A stretch of DNA of 64,000 nucleotides from Flagellimonas onchidii (GCF_004804315.1 NZ_SRXX01000004.1:124001-188000), one strand, 5' to 3'. Positions 46,061 to 55,155 are shown, counted from the stretch's first letter. Notes: a model not told the origin generated them from the sequence alone. Numbers and translations are program-made.

Positions 46061-46757
46061 AGCCCCTTCAATAAGTATTATAATTCCAGTACTCAACGAA
46101 GAGCGCTTCATTGGAAAAGTATTGGATCACATAAAAGCTACATGTTCTGCGGATAATGTGAAGGAAATTATTTGTGTAGATGGAGGTAGTGGCGACAATA
46201 CAATACAGGTTATAAAAGCTGAGGGAGCTAAGGTCATTGAATCAGAAAAAGGCAGAGCCACGCAGATGAATACCGGGGCAAAACATGCCCAAGGAGAAAT
46301 ACTCTATTTTTTACATGCCGATACTTTTACCCCAAAACATTTTGACACTATAATTCTGAATGCCATTGAGCAAGGATATGAGTCTGGCTGCTTTCGAATG
46401 CGTTTTGATACAAAAAATCCCATACTTCGACTTTTTGCCTCGATGTCTCGAATAAATCATACGTTATGCCGAGGAGGGGATCAATCCTTGTTTATTGCAA
46501 AAAGATTGTTCGAAAAGAACAAAGGTTTTAATGAGAACTATCGAATTTATGAGGATACCGAATTTATAACCCGACTGTACAAGCAAACCAAGTTCAAAGT
46601 ACTTTCTGAAGCAGTTATTACCTCAGCACGCAAGTATCGGGAAAAAGGATGGATCAAAGTCCAGTTCCATTTCGGGATGATACATTTAAAAAACTATTTG
46701 GGAGCAGGGCCAGAAGAATTGTACCAGTATTATATTAAAAACATTATGAACTATTAA
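46047..46757 (+). CDS. TIGR04283-type family 2 glycosyltransferase (arsenosugar cluster)
   Basis: GT2 enzyme of 236 aa with the start SISIIIPVLNEERFIGKVL, nucleotide-binding EIICVDGGSGDNT and the acidic YFLHADTF (DxD-like HAD) at about 88. Further along it has GGDQSLFIAKRLFEKNKGF and YRIYEDTEFITRL. The family (TIGR04283) is the second glycosyltransferase usually found with ArsM/ArsS. It overlaps the DUF547 gene by 14 bp. Its stop overlaps the convergent amidase stop. Probably attaches the arsenic-containing ribosyl group to an acceptor, or extends it; the acceptor is unknown. Confidence 0.88.
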   Translation: MKQDKAPSISIIIPVLNEERFIGKVLDHIKATCSADNVKEIICVDGGSGDNTIQVIKAEGAKVIESEKGRATQMNTGAKHAQGEILYFLHADTFTPKHFDTIILNAIEQGYESGCFRMRFDTKNPILRLFASMSRINHTLCRGGDQSLFIAKRLFEKNKGFNENYRIYEDTEFITRLYKQTKFKVLSEAVITSARKYREKGWIKVQFHFGMIHLKNYLGAGPEELYQYYIKNIMNY

Positions 46758-47809
46758 TCTAGCCTAGTCTCATAGTCGAGTAAAATACCTTCTGAAATCC
46801 ATTTGGCCAGAGCTTGACGATTGTCGGGATCTAAAAATCTGCGTTGATCTTTTTTACTCCGTATGTTGCCTATTTCGATATACGCAATAGCTGGAAGTGT
46901 ATTTCGTATCAAATAAAGGCCGCTTCTATCTTTGAAGGTGCCCGTATATTTTCGATTGGGTTGAAATTTTTTGTATTTCTTCTTAAAAGTTTCGTGAATA
47001 CTCTCCGCCAAGCGTTTCCCATTTTTGCTTTTATGGTGATGGTAAAAGAATACGTCGATATTTGTCCCTTTGGTCCGTCCGTCCACGTGGGTCACTATCA
47101 ATCGCTGATATTTTCCACGGTTTTTTTGATACAGCTGATTCACTACTTCGGTTCTTTGTTTTAACCTTTGGACATGGTTTAAAGGAATAACTTTATCTGG
47201 GTAAACGACCTCATCATGGTCTATTTCCAAAATTCTATCATCCCGGATGCCATCATTTTCATCACGAACTATAAGAAACACTTCGGCACCATGGGACAAT
47301 AACTCTTTGGCCATTCGAAGGGTAACGTCATATGCGTATTCATCTTCGGCAATCGTTTTGCCTTTGTACCTTTCAACAGCACCTGGGTCTGGCCCACCAT
47401 GCCCAGAAATCAAATAATAGACCGTGTTCTGCAGTCTATTACTGGAACGCTCAACCTTGGCATGTTTCTCACCAAAAATTGGATACTCCTTCTCGGTTGT
47501 TGTTTCAACCTCTGTCTGTGCTTTAGCAAGAGTAGAATCAGGAATTTTATACAAACCACCGGCATACAGTTGGTTAGTTTCCTTCAGTTTTTCTTTATTC
47601 AATTCAATAAATTCCTGATAGTATTTGGAAGGAGCAAAACCGTGCCTTCTTAACAGGGAGTAAATACCATCACCTTCAATCGCTTCAACCTGTTGAATGG
47701 AATCTTGTGCCAAGGCTAACGAATGGCCACATAAAATGAACAACAAAAGGTACTTAAAGGTATTCCCAAGAAACAAGAATCGATTATTCGTCGATCGTAA
47801 TTTCGGCAT
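46754..47809 (-). CDS. N-acetylmuramoyl-L-alanine amidase (Amidase_3) with LysM-like region
   Basis: Zinc amidase that cuts stem peptides from peptidoglycan. A signal peptide (LLLFILCGHSLALAQ) precedes a LysM-like region (about 38-90; EAIEGDGIYSLLRRHG, LYAGGLYKIP) and the catalytic domain (about 128-345). The ligands of Amidase_3 are present: His137 in SGHGGPDPGA, Glu155 or Glu157, His241 in VTHVDG, and Glu312 in YIEIGNI. The gene overlaps the end of its inactive-looking paralog by 26 bp, so both come from one message. A role in division or remodelling is likely. Confidence 0.9.
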   Translation of the reverse strand: MPKLRSTNNRFLFLGNTFKYLLLFILCGHSLALAQDSIQQVEAIEGDGIYSLLRRHGFAPSKYYQEFIELNKEKLKETNQLYAGGLYKIPDSTLAKAQTEVETTTEKEYPIFGEKHAKVERSSNRLQNTVYYLISGHGGPDPGAVERYKGKTIAEDEYAYDVTLRMAKELLSHGAEVFLIVRDENDGIRDDRILEIDHDEVVYPDKVIPLNHVQRLKQRTEVVNQLYQKNRGKYQRLIVTHVDGRTKGTNIDVFFYHHHKSKNGKRLAESIHETFKKKYKKFQPNRKYTGTFKDRSGLYLIRNTLPAIAYIEIGNIRSKKDQRRFLDPDNRQALAKWISEGILLDYETRLD

Positions 47810-48716
47810 AGTCCCTTAAAATACCATTTGTAATCCAATTGGCAAAAGCCTTTTTGTCCGAACGCAACTTAATTCCATCTTTTTTCAAAGTTTTGGAACC
47901 GTTATCAATGGTCAAAAGACTAACAGCGGGCAAGGTGTTGGTAGCTAGGTATAAACTATTTTGATCTTGAAAGATGCGTTCCACATTTTTGTAAGAACGA
48001 CTTTCTATGCTATTGTTTTTGAACGCTTCTTGTATGTTTTTGGCAAATCGTTCGCCATTTTTGCTTTTACCATGATGGTACACCGCGACATCCATTTTAC
48101 CATTTTCAACAGAGCCATTGGCCCTAATTACCAACAACCTTTGATATTTCCCCGCATTTTGAAGATAACGTTTATTTATTGCATCGATATACTCCTCTAG
48201 TTTTTCCTTTTCTGTATTCTCGGGTTGCCCGGTAGATGTGTTGACCTTAATGTTCCCAAATACAAAAACCTGTGCACCATGTACCATCAAAGAAGCTGCA
48301 AGGTTTTTGGTTATATCTGTAATGAAGTTGTTTTTCATGGATGCGCTCTCGACAATTAAATAATAAACCGCATCCTTTAAGGTTCTGCTCTTAAGTGACA
48401 TTTGACCAAGTTCCTCATCAAAAATAGGTGTTTCCCCTTCAGATTCAAGTTTAACCACCACACCTGTCTTTTTAAAGGAATCTAATACATTGGGAATTTT
48501 ATATTCCCGTCCAACATGCAACCTACTTCCATCTTTGATATTCTTGATGTTTAACTTAATAAACTTCTCATAATGGGTAACAGGATCAAGCCCTTGCTTT
48601 CGAAGAATGGAGTAAATACCATCACCAGGTTCGGCCTTTACAGTATAGTAATCGGATTGCGCAAATAGGGTACAGGTAATACTCACCCACAACAAAAATG
48701 TCGGTAAAAGTCTCAT
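47784..48716 (-). CDS. Degenerate amidase paralog without zinc ligands
   Basis: A 310-aa exported protein colinear with the next amidase: signal peptide, LysM-like region (VKAEPGDGIYSILRKQG, LHVGREYKIP) and an Amidase_3-shaped domain (YHHGKSKNGERFAKNIQEAF, LYLATNTLPAVS). Every zinc-binding site differs: the SGHGGPDPGA equivalent reads VESASMKNNF, the second His site reads IRANG instead of THVDG, and the terminal Glu site reads LLTIDNG. The frame is intact with no stop or frameshift, so it is a pseudoenzyme rather than a pseudogene. It may bind peptidoglycan or regulate its neighbour. Confidence 0.87.
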   Translation of the reverse strand: MRLLPTFLLWVSITCTLFAQSDYYTVKAEPGDGIYSILRKQGLDPVTHYEKFIKLNIKNIKDGSRLHVGREYKIPNVLDSFKKTGVVVKLESEGETPIFDEELGQMSLKSRTLKDAVYYLIVESASMKNNFITDITKNLAASLMVHGAQVFVFGNIKVNTSTGQPENTEKEKLEEYIDAINKRYLQNAGKYQRLLVIRANGSVENGKMDVAVYHHGKSKNGERFAKNIQEAFKNNSIESRSYKNVERIFQDQNSLYLATNTLPAVSLLTIDNGSKTLKKDGIKLRSDKKAFANWITNGILRDYAEITIDE

Positions 48717-48799
48717 AGTTGAATTTTGATGCTGGAGTGCTATACAAATATGAGAAAAAATCGATGAAATGCAAAAATCATCGATGAAATACCTAAAAT

Positions 48800-50059
48800 T
48801 TAAAAATATTGACCGATTCCAAATACTATTCCTTTGGTGGCATCTTTTGTAATTCCATGGCCATAATCTATCCGAAAAATAGCATTGAAGATTTTTTTAT
48901 GGATGAATCTTATGCCAAAACCGGGATATATTCTAATGTTTTGACTTTCAGCAAAATCCCCAAAATCTCCTCCTGGGTTCCGCCATGAGCCACCATCGAT
49001 AAAAACATTGCTTTGTAATACAAACCAATCCTTATCAATGAGTGAGTATCTATATTCTGTATTCAAAATTATGGCCGCCGTGCCTCTATCGATAATATTA
49101 CCCACACCTCGAATGTTTAGGTTATTGTCTACAGCAAATGGAGCAAAAGGGGTATCCATATTACTTGAAAGTCCAAGGCGCAACCTATTGGCCCAGTTTC
49201 CTTTTTCACCAACCCTGGCATAATATGTAAAATCGTTAAACCCCACTATAAAATCTGGAAGGGTTTGACTAGCGCTATGCACATACTGAAAATTTAAACT
49301 GCTTTTGAATCCAGATAGATATTGGTAATAATACTCAATGGCATCGTAATTATAAATCAGTTTGTACAGATATTTATTCACATTTAATCGTTGGGGAACG
49401 CTTGGGTCTGTACTACCAAAAAGATAGGTGTAATCTTCAGTAAAAAAATTTAGGCCCAGTTCAACCCGATGCTTAAAATTGAACTCGTACAAGCCCAAAA
49501 TCTCAAAAGATTCATTATTGTATCTGTAATCTGCAGTTCCGTCATCCAAAAAAACGGGCTCTTGGGTGGTTAAATCCTGATAATTAAATGCCAATCCAAA
49601 TTTATTGCTGAACAAATATGGAGCTCTGATATGTGCTCCGAATGAATCGAAAATATCCTTCTGATAAAAACCGCCCAAAGTGATATTATTTCCCAAGACA
49701 TTAAATTCCTGTAGTCCAACACGAAAGGCAAACTCATCATTATTGGAAGTATAAACACTGGCAAAGGGAATCAAGGTAAAGTTTTCCTCTATACCATAAA
49801 AAACATTGTAACTACCCTCTTCGTTAGCCGGGAATACCTGAAAATATGCATGGGACACGGATGGTAAGCGTTTAAGGCGGTAAATATCCTCGGCAATAAG
49901 CGTGGAGTCAAGCTCCATTCCGGGTTTAAGTCGTGCTATTTTTTTGATGAATGCCGTCCTAGTCCTTTTATTTCCTTGGATCTTTACATCCGCTATTGTA
50001 TTTTGGGAATATCCATGAACCACAAACAAAAGGAGTAACATGGACAAACAACTTTTCAT
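48800..50059 (-). CDS. Omp85-like outer-membrane protein with one POTRA domain
   Basis: A 419-aa precursor starting at ATG 50059 (a TTG four codons upstream is less likely because the ATG leads straight into the signal peptide). After the signal comes a single POTRA-like domain (about 22-95; IADVKIQGNKRTRTAFIKK, DIYRLKRLPSVSHAYFQV), then a barrel of about 320 residues ending in FGIGQYF. A NIRGVGN stretch near residue 315 resembles the VRGF/Y motif of strand-loop 6 in Omp85 barrels. It is much shorter than BamA (five POTRA) or TamA (three). Secretion, insertion or lipid transfer are possible. Confidence 0.82.
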   Translation of the reverse strand: MKSCLSMLLLLFVVHGYSQNTIADVKIQGNKRTRTAFIKKIARLKPGMELDSTLIAEDIYRLKRLPSVSHAYFQVFPANEEGSYNVFYGIEENFTLIPFASVYTSNNDEFAFRVGLQEFNVLGNNITLGGFYQKDIFDSFGAHIRAPYLFSNKFGLAFNYQDLTTQEPVFLDDGTADYRYNNESFEILGLYEFNFKHRVELGLNFFTEDYTYLFGSTDPSVPQRLNVNKYLYKLIYNYDAIEYYYQYLSGFKSSLNFQYVHSASQTLPDFIVGFNDFTYYARVGEKGNWANRLRLGLSSNMDTPFAPFAVDNNLNIRGVGNIIDRGTAAIILNTEYRYSLIDKDWFVLQSNVFIDGGSWRNPGGDFGDFAESQNIRIYPGFGIRFIHKKIFNAIFRIDYGHGITKDATKGIVFGIGQYF

Positions 50060-50144
50060 AGCAGCTTTCAATTTTCAGCTTTAAATATAGACGAATAGAT
50101 TATAAAGAGTATCACAGAATCAAAAAGTATTGGACATTATCTTA

Positions 50145-50888
50145 CTATTTTAAAGTAAAATTTACCTCAGCGAAGAGATTTACCCAATTATCTTCGCTAA
50201 CTGCCAACAATGTGAAGTTATATTCATTATTTGTAACGAGTGTAGGTGGCTCCTCAATGGTAATATTCAATACCACATTATCCAATTTATAATATTGAAA
50301 CATTTGATCCACTGTATAGGTTCCTGATAATAAATCGTTGTTTTCATTGGAAACTACCTGAAAGTAAATTACAGAATCGTCAATAGTTCCATCCTCCCAT
50401 GAAAAAATCGGCATCACTCCAGAATCATCCAACATCACATTTTGAGGTAAATATTCGGTGGGTTTTGCGATTTGCTTTAATCGGATCGGATTGGAAAGGT
50501 GGGTTTTTCCATCTTCTTCAAAGGTTACGATTACCCATTTTTCACGAATCGGAGTGATTTCGTACTTCAACAGATAGCCGTTGAAGACATCTATTAAACT
50601 CGCATCACCTTTGCTGTAGGTTGAAAAATCGTTTTCATCTACCTCAACAGATTCAGTTTCATAAAAGTTGATGTTGGAAGCTCCTTCTCGGGGATACACA
50701 AAAATACTGACCACATCTGGGTCTTCATTACTTGCGGCACAAGCTATTACGTTGCTTCTTACAATCTCTTTCCCATTAATGTCTCTTGCCAAGGTTCCCT
50801 CCAGGAACAATTCCTCCTTATCTGAACTACAAGAAACCAGGGTCAAGAAAACAATAAAAAAACCTGAAATGCTTAAGTTACGAATCAT
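50145..50888 (-). CDS. Lipoprotein of unknown function
   Basis: A 247-aa protein with a lipoprotein signal (FIVFLTLVSC) and a beta-rich body containing conserved-looking runs such as EGASNINFYE and FSTYSKGDASLIDVFNGYLLKYEI. No catalytic motif is seen. The fibronectin-like or DUF4249-type layout (N-terminal SCSSDKEELFLEGTLARDI) is suggested but not clear. It starts 18 bp after the glycosidase gene on the same strand and precedes the Omp85-like gene, so it belongs to this envelope operon. Confidence 0.75.
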   Translation of the reverse strand: MIRNLSISGFFIVFLTLVSCSSDKEELFLEGTLARDINGKEIVRSNVIACAASNEDPDVVSIFVYPREGASNINFYETESVEVDENDFSTYSKGDASLIDVFNGYLLKYEITPIREKWVIVTFEEDGKTHLSNPIRLKQIAKPTEYLPQNVMLDDSGVMPIFSWEDGTIDDSVIYFQVVSNENNDLLSGTYTVDQMFQYYKLDNVVLNITIEEPPTLVTNNEYNFTLLAVSEDNWVNLFAEVNFTLK

Positions 50889-50906
50889 CTATTTGGTAAA
50901 TCTAAC

Positions 50907-51908
50907 CTAATAGTCGCTATAAAAGTTTCGAATTACATTTTCTGCCGGTTTGTTTTGCGGTGTAAAACGATTATCCTCATCACCCCCTGAATCATTGTGG
51001 TGAATAAACCATTTCCAAACAAATCCTCCGGCAAACCATTCCTCTGTCCAAAACTCTTCTAAAATGGCCAAAGTGGCATTGGCCTGGGCTTCCAGGTTCA
51101 CATCCATTTGATTACGATCCACTAGCCAAGGTTTTTTGGCCGTATAATCCATACTTCGATAACCAAATTCAGTAAAAAGGGTGGGTTTGTTATATTCTTC
51201 GGACAAATCTTCCAACTTGCTCTTCCATCGTTGCCAACCTGACCTCAACTCTTCTTTGGTCGGGTGTTGCTTTTCTGATAGCGGAAAATAGGCGTCTACC
51301 CCGATGAAATCCAACTTATCCCAAAAAGGCACCCGTGAATATTCATCCCAATTGGCAGCATAGGTTAATTTACCAGAATAAATTTTCTTGATTTCCTCGA
51401 TGAGATTCATCCAGAAATCGGGTCGATTTTTCACAAACTCCTCGAGCTCCGTTCCGATACAATAAATATCCGATTGGGTTTCCTCCGCTAGTTGGGCATA
51501 GGTAAGGGCAAATTTGCTATATGAATCTTCAAGAATCTTCCAATCTTCCTCAGAGTTCATGGCCATATCCCCTGTAAATTCACCTCTCCATATCCAGATT
51601 TGGGGTTTTAACATCACTTTTACTCCATTCTGTTGTAATAGCTGAATGTATTGTTTTGCTCCTTTCCTGGTTTCCCCGTACCACTGTCTTTCGGTATCAA
51701 AAATTATGTTAGGTGAATTGAGGTCCCTAGCAAATCCGAAGGGCATTACGGCGGCGTAATTAGCTTGTACCTCAACAACAGGATCTACATGGTGTTGTTC
51801 CGCTTTTTCCCGAGAGCCCACAAAGCTTACGCCATTGATTTTTTCGATCCGTTGACTATTGCATGAAAATTGGAGCAGGCATAAAAAAAGGAGCCCTAAT
51901 CTTTTCAT
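50907..51908 (-). CDS. GH113-like glycoside hydrolase, lipoprotein
   Basis: TIM-barrel glycosidase resembling family 113 (beta-mannanase-like). The 333-aa precursor has a lipoprotein signal (LLFLCLLQFSC). Visible active-site regions are VMLKPQIWIWRGEF (about 95), the acid/base Glu in IYCIGTELEEF (about 152) and the nucleophile Glu in PTLFTEFGYRS (about 245), at beta-strands 4 and 7 as expected. It lies in a minus-strand run between an outer-membrane protein gene and a lipoprotein gene. No transporter or susCD pair is adjacent, so it may act on a self or cell-surface glycan rather than on food. Confidence 0.83.
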   Translation of the reverse strand: MKRLGLLFLCLLQFSCNSQRIEKINGVSFVGSREKAEQHHVDPVVEVQANYAAVMPFGFARDLNSPNIIFDTERQWYGETRKGAKQYIQLLQQNGVKVMLKPQIWIWRGEFTGDMAMNSEEDWKILEDSYSKFALTYAQLAEETQSDIYCIGTELEEFVKNRPDFWMNLIEEIKKIYSGKLTYAANWDEYSRVPFWDKLDFIGVDAYFPLSEKQHPTKEELRSGWQRWKSKLEDLSEEYNKPTLFTEFGYRSMDYTAKKPWLVDRNQMDVNLEAQANATLAILEEFWTEEWFAGGFVWKWFIHHNDSGGDEDNRFTPQNKPAENVIRNFYSDY

Positions 51909-51954
51909 AGATAAAAAATTAAGACTCCTAAAATACTGTTTTATATGTTTTAGG

Positions 51955-52818
51955 CTATAGCACGGCTCGTAATCCTATGTTAAATGTTTGTCCAAGACCT
52001 GTATTCTCACCTCTAACAAAGTTTGTATAGAGTACTTCTAGATTTAATTCATTGGTAAGTTGATATTTGGCACCACCACCAAGTGCCGTGAAGTTTTGCG
52101 TAAAATTGTTCCCTAAATCTAACCGTTGGTTATGTTGCGCCAAAACCAAAACTGTAAATTTTGAACTTGGAAAATAACTCAGAAACACTCCTGGGACTAG
52201 ATTTAAACTATTATTGGCAAAACTTTCTTCCTTATCCCCAAAATTTAATTCTGTATTTAGTTCAGTAAACAATTGCCATTTTTTACCTGGAAAAGTGTAG
52301 TCGTAAAAGAAACGATTTTGCCAGGTGAATCCTTTTTGATCCAAGAACACCCCTGTATCCTCATCATTTTCATTACTGACCAATGGAATGGATAAAGAAC
52401 TTAAGATTGAAAAATTACCCGCATTCTTGAAGGGAACAAATTTAATGGATGGTGCGATTGAAGTAAGTCCTGAAGTGTTTCGTCTTTCAAAACTTCCATC
52501 ATTCTGTAGAAAATCCCGACCGTTTGCTCGATACTCTGCGATTACCCCTACATTAACTCTTCGTGTATCCGACACTCCCGTAAAAACCTCTAAAGTTGAA
52601 GTAAAGAAATTTTGTCGAATTCCCTTATCGGACTCAAACGTACTATCATCTTGGGTATAAAGATTATTGAATAGCTTAATATCCCACTGTCCTTTTCCGA
52701 TCAGTTTGGATGGGGTTAAGTTCTGAATATTACTTCCAGTTTGGTCATCTTGGGCAAATCCTGCCAAAGAAGAAATTAAAAATGCTGCCGCAATGATGTG
52801 GCTTTTAAATTGTTTCAT
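51955..52818 (-). CDS. Outer-membrane beta-barrel protein, transporter-like
   Basis: A 287-aa precursor with signal peptide (IAAAFLISSLAGFAQ) followed by sequence with amphipathic beta-strands, aromatic girdles and short turns, such as GKGQWDIKLFNNLYTQ, GVSDTRRVNVGVIAEYRA and a C-terminal NIGLRAVL. This resembles the MetA-pathway/transporter-type barrels of Bacteroidota. It follows the second DUF547 gene by 18 bp, so the two are probably cotranscribed. Substrate unknown. Confidence 0.8.
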   Translation of the reverse strand: MKQFKSHIIAAAFLISSLAGFAQDDQTGSNIQNLTPSKLIGKGQWDIKLFNNLYTQDDSTFESDKGIRQNFFTSTLEVFTGVSDTRRVNVGVIAEYRANGRDFLQNDGSFERRNTSGLTSIAPSIKFVPFKNAGNFSILSSLSIPLVSNENDEDTGVFLDQKGFTWQNRFFYDYTFPGKKWQLFTELNTELNFGDKEESFANNSLNLVPGVFLSYFPSSKFTVLVLAQHNQRLDLGNNFTQNFTALGGGAKYQLTNELNLEVLYTNFVRGENTGLGQTFNIGLRAVL

Positions 52819-52836
52819 GTTAGTTGTATTAATATT

Positions 52837-53562
52837 TTACTTGATTTCGTTTAAGGTCCAGTCGTAAGGGTAATAACCCACTTTGGTTTTGGTTTCTAGT
52901 TTTTCTTTTCGGTATAGGTTGACATAGTCCACAAGACTTTTGCCTCCTTGGGTGAAATCACCCTTATACCATTCAAAAATTTGAGAGAGATTCACCCGCT
53001 TTCCTTTGATTCTGACAAAATTTGGGTCATTCAAGGCCAACTCGGTTTGATGCTGCAATTGTGCATCCAAAGTATTGGGCACATACGCTTTATTTATAAT
53101 AGGAGGACAGCCAAGGCCTGCACAGACCAGAACAAAGTGGAACCGCGCTTCTTCGGGGAAATTCCCACGAAGTAGCTTGTTCTCGATATCATTCAATGTG
53201 ATGTCCTTCCCTCCAATACTATGTTTGGTTTTATCAAAAAAACCATTGACATCCAAAGGAGATTTAAGCGGATAATGCTCCACTATACCTTTTATTACTG
53301 AAAGATTATATCCATTGATCCAAAAAGCTTGATAGGTTTTGGCATCGTTTTTTGAAACATTGATGTCTTTGGCCAATGTTATCAATTCATCTAGCCCATT
53401 AGGGTTGGCTTTGATTTCTTTATAGGCCACTCTTCCGTTTTTTACATAAGTCTTGAAAAAGGCATCAGCTTTAGTAAAAAAAGTAGAAACATCCTGGGCC
53501 GAAAGGGTGCCGGCAAAAACTACCAGTGCAAGTACGGTCAGTGTTTTTTTGATATTCATCAT
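52837..53562 (-). CDS. DUF547 protein, exported (second copy)
   Basis: The frame is open to 53622, but the Met pair at 53562/53559 starts a clear signal peptide (MNIKKTLTVLALVVFAGTLSAQ). The DUF547 domain covers most of the protein (about 35-240): AFWINGYNLSVIKGIVEHYPLKSP, HFVLVCAGLGCPPI, FEWYKGDF and YYPYDWTLNE. It keeps the two Cys equivalent to those in the paralog at 45176-46060 but lacks its long charged linker, and it is soluble rather than lipidated. It lies across a 233-bp divergent promoter region from the FAD oxidoreductase operon. Confidence 0.85.
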   Translation of the reverse strand: MMNIKKTLTVLALVVFAGTLSAQDVSTFFTKADAFFKTYVKNGRVAYKEIKANPNGLDELITLAKDINVSKNDAKTYQAFWINGYNLSVIKGIVEHYPLKSPLDVNGFFDKTKHSIGGKDITLNDIENKLLRGNFPEEARFHFVLVCAGLGCPPIINKAYVPNTLDAQLQHQTELALNDPNFVRIKGKRVNLSQIFEWYKGDFTQGGKSLVDYVNLYRKEKLETKTKVGYYPYDWTLNEIK

Positions 53563-53795
53563 TGAATTTTTATGACGGTTAAAACTGATGCATCTGTCGA
53601 ATGTATCCGAGATGCCATACAATTGGAACCCGATTTTTATGATTAATTTAAGAAATTATAAATCAGCTTGTTGGCGTACGAAAATTTGCTAAAAACCTTA
53701 CAGCCATCCCAGAATTTAAACTCTTTCTAAATTAAGTGACAGCGTTAAGTTCATATATTTAAGGACGACACATTAGCCAACAACCCATTAAACCC

Positions 53796-55145
53796 ATGGA
53801 GAATATTGTAATCATCGGAAACGGAATCGCTGGAATTTCTGCTGCACGTCACATTCGAAAACTATCAGATAAAAGAATCATCGTCATCTCGGCAGAGACT
53901 GATTATTTCTTTTCAAGAACTGCCTTAATGTATGTGTACATGGGGCACATGAAATTTGAACACATACAACCGTATGAAAACTGGTTTTGGGAAAAAAATC
54001 GTATCGAATTGGTCAGAGGTTATGTGACCCATGTCGATACCGAAACCAAACAACTTCAAATCGACGGCTCAAGAGCGGTTCAGTATGACAAATTAATCAT
54101 TGCCACAGGATCCAAACCTAACAAGTTTGGATGGCCCGGCCAAGACCTCCATGGTGTTCAAGGATTGTATTCCAAACAAGATTTGGATCTACTTGAAGTA
54201 AATGCGCCCAACAAAGATGTATGCAAAAGAGCGGTGATTGTTGGTGGTGGTTTAATTGGAATTGAATTGGCCGAAATGCTAAGAAGTCGTGACATTCCAG
54301 TCACCTTTTTGGTTCGGGAAGAAAGCTTTTGGAATGGTGTTTTACCTAACGGGGAATCTGCCATGATCAATGAACATATCCTAGATCACCATATCGATCT
54401 TAGATTAGGCACCAATCTCAAAGAGATTGTGGCCGACGAAAACGGAAGGGTAAAATCCATCATAATAACGGAAACAGGAGAAGAACTTCCTTGTGACATG
54501 GTCGGCTTGACGGCTGGAGTTTCGCCCAATGTCGATTTCCTAAAAGATTCCGGAATAGAATTAGGACGTGGAGTAAAGGTCGATAGATTTCTTGAAACCA
54601 ATATGAAGGACGTTTATGCTATTGGCGATTGTGCCGAGCAGCATGAAGCCATTGGGAATAGGCGACCCATTGAAGCGGTTTGGTACACAGGTCGTATGAT
54701 GGGAGAAACGGTTGCCCAGACTATTTGCGGCAATCGAATCGAGTACAAACCCGGGCATTGGTTCAACTCCGCAAAATTCTTGGATATTGAATATCAAACC
54801 TATGGTTGGGTATTTTCAAGTAAAGGAAAAAAGGAATATGAAGCTCATTTCCATTGGCGACATCCTGAGGAAAAAATCTGCATTACTGCTGCTTTCCATA
54901 AGGACACTAACCAGTTTTTGGGCTTGAACACCTTCGGGATACGCATGCGTCATGAAGTTTTTGACCGATGGCTGACGGAGGGTAGAGATATCGATTATGT
55001 CATGGAGCATCTTGCGGATGCCAACTTTGACCCCGAGTTCTATAAAAACTACGAAGCTGACATTGCATCCAAGTACAATTCAGATTTTGGTAAATCCATC
55101 AAAGCCAAAAAGCGAAGCCTAAAACGAATTTTCCAAACTGCTTAA
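53796..55145 (+). CDS. FAD/NAD(P)-dependent oxidoreductase
   Basis: Two-dinucleotide-binding-domain flavoprotein of the rubredoxin/ferredoxin-reductase type, 449 aa. The FAD site is VIIGNGIAGISAARHIR (about 4-20), the NAD(P) site is RAVIVGGGLIGIELAEML (about 146-163), and the FAD-closing motif is VYAIGDCAEQ (about 271). The C-terminal 120 residues are an unusual extension beyond the oxidoreductase core. It lies 10 bp before a membrane ferredoxin-like gene, so it may reduce it. No signal peptide, so cytoplasmic. The substrate is unknown. Confidence 0.88.
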   Translation: MENIVIIGNGIAGISAARHIRKLSDKRIIVISAETDYFFSRTALMYVYMGHMKFEHIQPYENWFWEKNRIELVRGYVTHVDTETKQLQIDGSRAVQYDKLIIATGSKPNKFGWPGQDLHGVQGLYSKQDLDLLEVNAPNKDVCKRAVIVGGGLIGIELAEMLRSRDIPVTFLVREESFWNGVLPNGESAMINEHILDHHIDLRLGTNLKEIVADENGRVKSIIITETGEELPCDMVGLTAGVSPNVDFLKDSGIELGRGVKVDRFLETNMKDVYAIGDCAEQHEAIGNRRPIEAVWYTGRMMGETVAQTICGNRIEYKPGHWFNSAKFLDIEYQTYGWVFSSKGKKEYEAHFHWRHPEEKICITAAFHKDTNQFLGLNTFGIRMRHEVFDRWLTEGRDIDYVMEHLADANFDPEFYKNYEADIASKYNSDFGKSIKAKKRSLKRIFQTA

Positions 55146-55155
55146 TAAAACCAAA

